From Polyodon spathula (taxonomy: Eukaryota > Chordata > Actinopteri > Acipenseriformes > Polyodontidae), in assembly GCF_017654505.1 (NCBI RefSeq), contig NC_054537.1:62803145-62867144 (forward strand): a stretch of DNA of 64,000 nt, in the 5' to 3' direction. A program made the position numbers and the translations under genes. This document shows positions 60,461 through 64,000 of the stretch, piece after piece; the stretch's first letter is position 1, and the number at the start of each line of letters is the position of its first letter. The notes below the pieces were generated by a model that worked only from the letters and a program-made list of their open reading frames with translations, did no database searches and was not told the DNA's origin.

Positions 60461-62126
60461 TTGCCTAATTTACAAAAGGGCATTAAACATTATGGTGCAC
60501 CATAATTGCAATTTGTGTGCAGCTTCAAGATTTCCATATTAACTAATACAATTTTATTCACTATTGCACAAAATAGTGGGCATATTATGGCGCACACTGA
60601 TTTTATTGTGCCACACTATGGCAATCAGAATTAAAATGTGATGTGTATGGTAATGCATGATATTTAAATGAGGCACCCTGCTCTGAATAATGAGATGAGC
60701 TTTATTCACACAGTATTTACTAAAGGGCGATAATCATAGTGTGCACCTTAAAGTGAGTGCTAATTAGTTCATTTGGAAACCACTTTCACCACTGATAGGC
60801 GCACTATTTAAACATCTTTTTTTCTAGGCTGAAGTCTATCTGGCATCATGGAGGCGTTACTTGCATACAGAGGCTGTATGGGTAGGATCCGAAGAGCTGC
60901 AGAAAATTAACGAGTTATGAATTTGAAACAAAAGAGTTTGTCTTTGCATGTTGAAGTTTCGTATTTGAAAAACTAACAATTGTTTCGCAAAGTGTCTAAA
61001 ACCTGTTCCTGTTCCACATCAAACATGCAAACATTTAGAGTCTCTTTGCCAAAATAAATTCAGCATTACTTGCATTAAAGCAGACATATAGAACATTGAA
61101 AATTACCTGTAAATAACAGGTTATATTAATCGTTAATAAATGTGAATGAATATTATAATTTCTTAGATTTTATTTTACAGTTCATTACACTGGTACAAAT
61201 AGTAGAGTGGTTAAATAAAACTTTTAATTCTAAAATCAGATTACAGTTTTACTTTAAGACGTTGTCTTCTGATCTTTAAAAGTAGTTTAAAAACCTTACA
61301 TTTTGATTAGGTTTATTCTTAATTGTACAGCACTTTGTGATAACTCTGTTGTGAGAGGCTTTATATAAAAAATCAATTGTATTGTATGTTGCATAATTAT
61401 GAAATACACTTTATAAAAACAATTAAGTGGTTTGTGTCGTTTGTAACTTACCTGGTTGAGAATCATCTTTAAGTCTTGTAGTGTCAATGACACCCTGCAC
61501 ATCTTCTAGTTGTTCTGGGGAGAAGATGTTCTCAATATTCTTTTCCAGGCTGGTCAGTTCCACCTGCCCGAATGGTCCTCCTCCTGTGTGTGTTGCCACA
61601 GACCGGTTTTGAGCAATCTTCTCTTTAGTTTTTCTTTTCAGCTCAGCTCTTTGTTTTAATATGTCTTTGGCTTTGACCCAGGACATTGACCAAACATGGT
61701 AATCATTTAAAACAACCTCTTCCACTACAATTTCTAACTCCTCTGCATGCAGTTTTAGTTTGTGTTGCCTCTGCATGTCCCTTGCGGAGGGCTGCATCTG
61801 TTGATCACTCATTTTCAGTCAACATAAGCCACCTCCACCTTTCACAATAAGCTACTGACCAACAGACACGCCTGGACTGCTGGGACTTTTAATATCACAG
61901 TAGTCACGGGCAAGTCTCTGACATTATTGTGCACATTAAATTATCGCTCACAATACATGCAGTGTGCACACTATGGCATATAAATGAGCCAAACAGTGTG
62001 CACGTAAATTAATGCATTCTCTCTTAGTAAATGGGGCAGTAAATTTAGATTTATGGTGCATGTTAGGTCTCACTGCTTAATGTGCATGTCACAGCTACAT
62101 TCAGTGTCATTTTATAAATGAGGCCC
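60461..62126 (-). mobile_element. PIF/Harbinger element with Myb-like gene only, TSD TAA
   Basis: The left end TTGCCTAATTTACAAAAGGG and the complement of the right end (GGGCCTCATTTATAAAATGA) form inverted termini, flanked by TAA at 60458-60460 and 62127-62129. The 3-bp target and the Myb-like gene identify PIF/Harbinger. Autonomous copies carry two genes, a DDE transposase and a Myb/SANT-like protein; at 1.67 kb this copy keeps only the latter. Near 61326-61390 there is also a LINE-like tail (CAGCACTTTGTGATAACTCT, GGCTTTATATAAAAAATC), suggesting a second element inserted in it. Confidence 0.82.
61423..61812 (-). pseudogene. Harbinger Myb/SANT-like protein
   Basis: The 129-codon frame begins MSDQQMQPSARDMQRQHKLK. 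The Myb/SANT start follows (HAEELEIVVEEVVLNDYHVW), then RAELKRKTKEKIAQNRSVAT, THTGGGPFGQVELTSLEKNI and FSPEQLEDVQGVIDT. This is the layout of Harbinger-encoded Myb-like proteins, which bind the element ends and help bring the transposase into the nucleus. The segment between the first helix and the KRKTKEK helix is clearly shorter than usual, so the middle of the Myb fold appears deleted while the frame stays open. The C-terminal end changes to a QTTQTT tail at a possible splice site (the complement of 61448-61453 reads AGGTAA). Probably non-functional. Confidence 0.75.
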
Positions 62127-62419
62127 TAAGAGTTATATTCTAATACTCTGGTTTGTAATGCTCTCTAGCCTTTAACTGTTTAAGCAAGATGTCTGTCTAG
62201 TTCTTTGCTTCATAACTCTGAACACCTGTTTTTCTGTGGACGCCAGTTCTTCAAAGCTCATCTACTCTTTATGTAACTTGGATACAAAGTGCAATGAATT
62301 GGTCCCTGCTGGAAGAGATTTAGTGGAGATTTCACTAGGATCAACCATCACCCGAGCAAAAGCTCAAAAATTTTACCAGGGCCTCTCCGACCCCAGGCAT
62401 TTCCTTTTCTTGTTTGTGC

Positions 62420-63560
62420 TTCCAGCTTTTCTTTGCAGATCTGTTCAGGTCTTTGAAACAATTTACTTTCCAACAAGATGCTGTTGGCACATTCTTGGCG
62501 CTTCATCAGTCCCCTTTAAAGGCATTATTTCACGTATTCTCTATGTGGAGTTTCAGTTCAGTCCAAAGCATTTCTATTGGATTGAGATCTAGTAATTTTG
62601 AAGGCCATTTGTAACAGGGTGAAATGTTACTTGTGTGGATCATCACTGGTAAATACTGAGGCAGATACAGAGCAGTGGGTGTTCACACGTCGCACAGGCA
62701 TGCAGATTTAATTAACACAAGTGTTGACACTAGGGTATCAGCAATGGTAGCCCAAATGCCACGTTTAATAAAGAAAGCAAGACAAACAAAGGTCAAAATA
62801 AAAGTTTGCCACACAAGGTGAGCGCTAGCCTCACTAAAAGAGACGTCCCACTACAGGAACCTATTACACTACAAAAACCATCTATATACACTGCTTTGGA
62901 TCAACCTCCCCTAAATTAACCTAGTTCTGGGCTCCTAGAGCCCAGCACCCTCATGGCGACTCCTGCCTCTTCAAATGGCCTCGGCTGGGCAATGCCTTCA
63001 CGAGCACCGTCTTGCAGTTGAAGTGTTTTGTAGTAATTAATCCTGTGGAATGGACACTCTCCTCCTTGATGTCAACAAAGTGCAAGCTTTCACTTAGCGC
63101 CCGTCTGTGTAGTAATGGCCATGCAATAGACTCGAGCTGTGGTGCAAACACATTTTAATATTGGTGCAGCTGCCCTGTGCAAGCCCTCCAGCCAGGAACC
63201 AGCGACAGGGCTCTTCCTGTCATGCCATTCCAGAACTTTTATCTTAGTTTTCTTCAAGAACTCCAGTTGACCTAGCCATATTTTTTGGGTTGTTGTCATG
63301 GTACTATCCACTTGTAAGCTGTTGGCCAATCAGCTTACAAGCAGATAGTACCATTGTACTTTGTAGAATGTATTGATACATGGCTGCATTCATTTAGTCT
63401 TTTAATCACATGAATATCTCCAGTCCTTGAACTGCTAAAACATGTCTCACTGTAGGTACAAAGTTATCTTCATTGCAGGCTTCCTGTTTTTTTTCTCCAA
63501 ACATGCTATGGTCCATTTTTGGGGAAAAGTTCTATTTAGACTCATTGGACCAGAGAATTT
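62420..63560 (-). pseudogene. Tc1-like transposase, split by an LTR-like insertion
   Basis: On the minus strand: KILWSNESK with asparagine where the first catalytic aspartate is expected, then PKMDHSMFGEKKQEACNEDN and VPTVRHV (63420-63560). Next comes TTTQKIWLGQLEFLKKTKIK with VLEW (63230-63300). After the insertion the chain resumes as PSKLLDLNPIEMLWTELKLH (62520-62605). In Tc1 enzymes the DLNPIE motif carries the third acidic residue. The second catalytic aspartate block is not readable. Stops interrupt the N-terminal half. The enzyme is inactive. Confidence 0.75.
62610..63223 (-). mobile_element. LTR-like insertion (family D) flanked by GCCATT
   Basis: The segment begins TGTAACAGGGTGAAATG and interrupts the Tc1 transposase. 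The hexamer GCCATT stands on both sides (62604-62609 and 63224-63229), and removing the insert and one copy restores continuous transposase text. Minus-strand polyadenylation-type signals lie near 62765-62805 (complement of TTTAATAAAG and AAAATAAAAG). The right end lacks the exact terminal CA unless 1-2 bases are shifted. The TGTAACAGGG start is shared with the Gypsy element at 36185. Confidence 0.65.
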
Positions 63561-64000
63561 TGTTGAAGAATGTTTCAGATTCCTGTTCATATTAATTGTA
63601 TCATTTAAGACAGTTTATGTTGTAACTGTTCTTTAAAAGTGGTTTACAGCAAGGTTTTCTGTGTTCAGTTACCCTTGCATAGTTCTTTTGTGCACTATTA
63701 TGCCTGGTGCTTCTAAATCTTTCTTTAAGTCCTCGGCTGTTAAGCTTGGATTTTTTGCTAATTATGACTTTTAATGTAAAGATGCCAATACTATTGTCAA
63801 GTACAAATATTTGAAATTATTTAAGTTTTGTTATTAATATTATTTGTTAAACCACTAGAAATTGTGGTTTTTTTTGTCTTTGTCTTAGTGGCTGAAATTA
63901 GACAAATGGTTATATTGAATGTGTTTTCTTGCATTATCCTATATTAAATATAAGGTGCCAATACTTTTGTCTGCGACTGTATGACTACCCTTACACTGAT

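Larger units (their letters stand above)
62240..63979 (-). mobile_element. Tc1-like transposon (third family), left-truncated
   Basis: The right end GCCAATACTTTTGTCTGCGACTGTA closes on a TA at 63980-63981, a Tc1-type terminus different from the other two families here. No matching left terminus is found. The transposase is read on the minus strand and is split by an LTR-like insertion at 62610-63223. The left border is approximate. Confidence 0.75.

Overview
The window looks like intergenic or intronic DNA from a vertebrate nuclear genome. It is AT-rich with long dinucleotide microsatellites, has no bacterial-style gene layout, and holds no exon of a host gene that I can recognise with confidence. 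The repeat content points to a ray-finned fish or another cold-blooded vertebrate: Tc1-like transposons, PIF/Harbinger elements, a DIRS-like tyrosine-recombinase retrotransposon, a Gypsy element with Gmr1-type domain order, L2/Rex-like LINE pieces, tRNA-derived SINEs and piggyBac-type MITEs. I cannot name the species from sequence alone.

Layout. 1-225 is a LINE reverse-transcriptase fragment (minus strand), followed by a tRNA-derived SINE (343-572). 1191-1582 is a truncated Tc1 copy. 3916-4326 is a solo LTR with a 5-bp target duplication. 7814-8422 and 14957-15557 are two copies of a second LTR family; the first is a clean solo LTR and the second is followed by gag remnants. 13053-14655 is an end-to-end but dead Tc1 element. 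17891-19054 is a Harbinger-like element with CAA target duplications. 23960-24349 is a LINE 3' end. 24967-25671 and 43230-44431 are two solo LTRs of a third family, the second carrying a nested piggyBac-type MITE. Related MITEs lie at 55857-56425 and near 33646. 36185-38995 is a decayed Gypsy element whose integrase lies upstream of reverse transcriptase and whose gag resembles the SCAN domain. 44640-48330 is a GC-rich DIRS-like element with gag, RT, RNase H and a stub of the recombinase. 49671-51446 is bounded by inverted GGGTTGCC termini at TA. 60461-62126 is a Harbinger element that keeps only its Myb-like gene. 62240-63979 is a Tc1-like element split by an LTR-like insertion.

The genes do not form a pathway. 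They are remains of independent mobile elements, nearly all broken by stops, frameshifts or deletions. The best structural evidence is the set of exact target-site duplications (GTGGT, TAGAC, CTCTC, CTAGC, CAA, TAA, TTAA, TA), which fix several element boundaries to the base. The long stretches between them hold no gene I can support.
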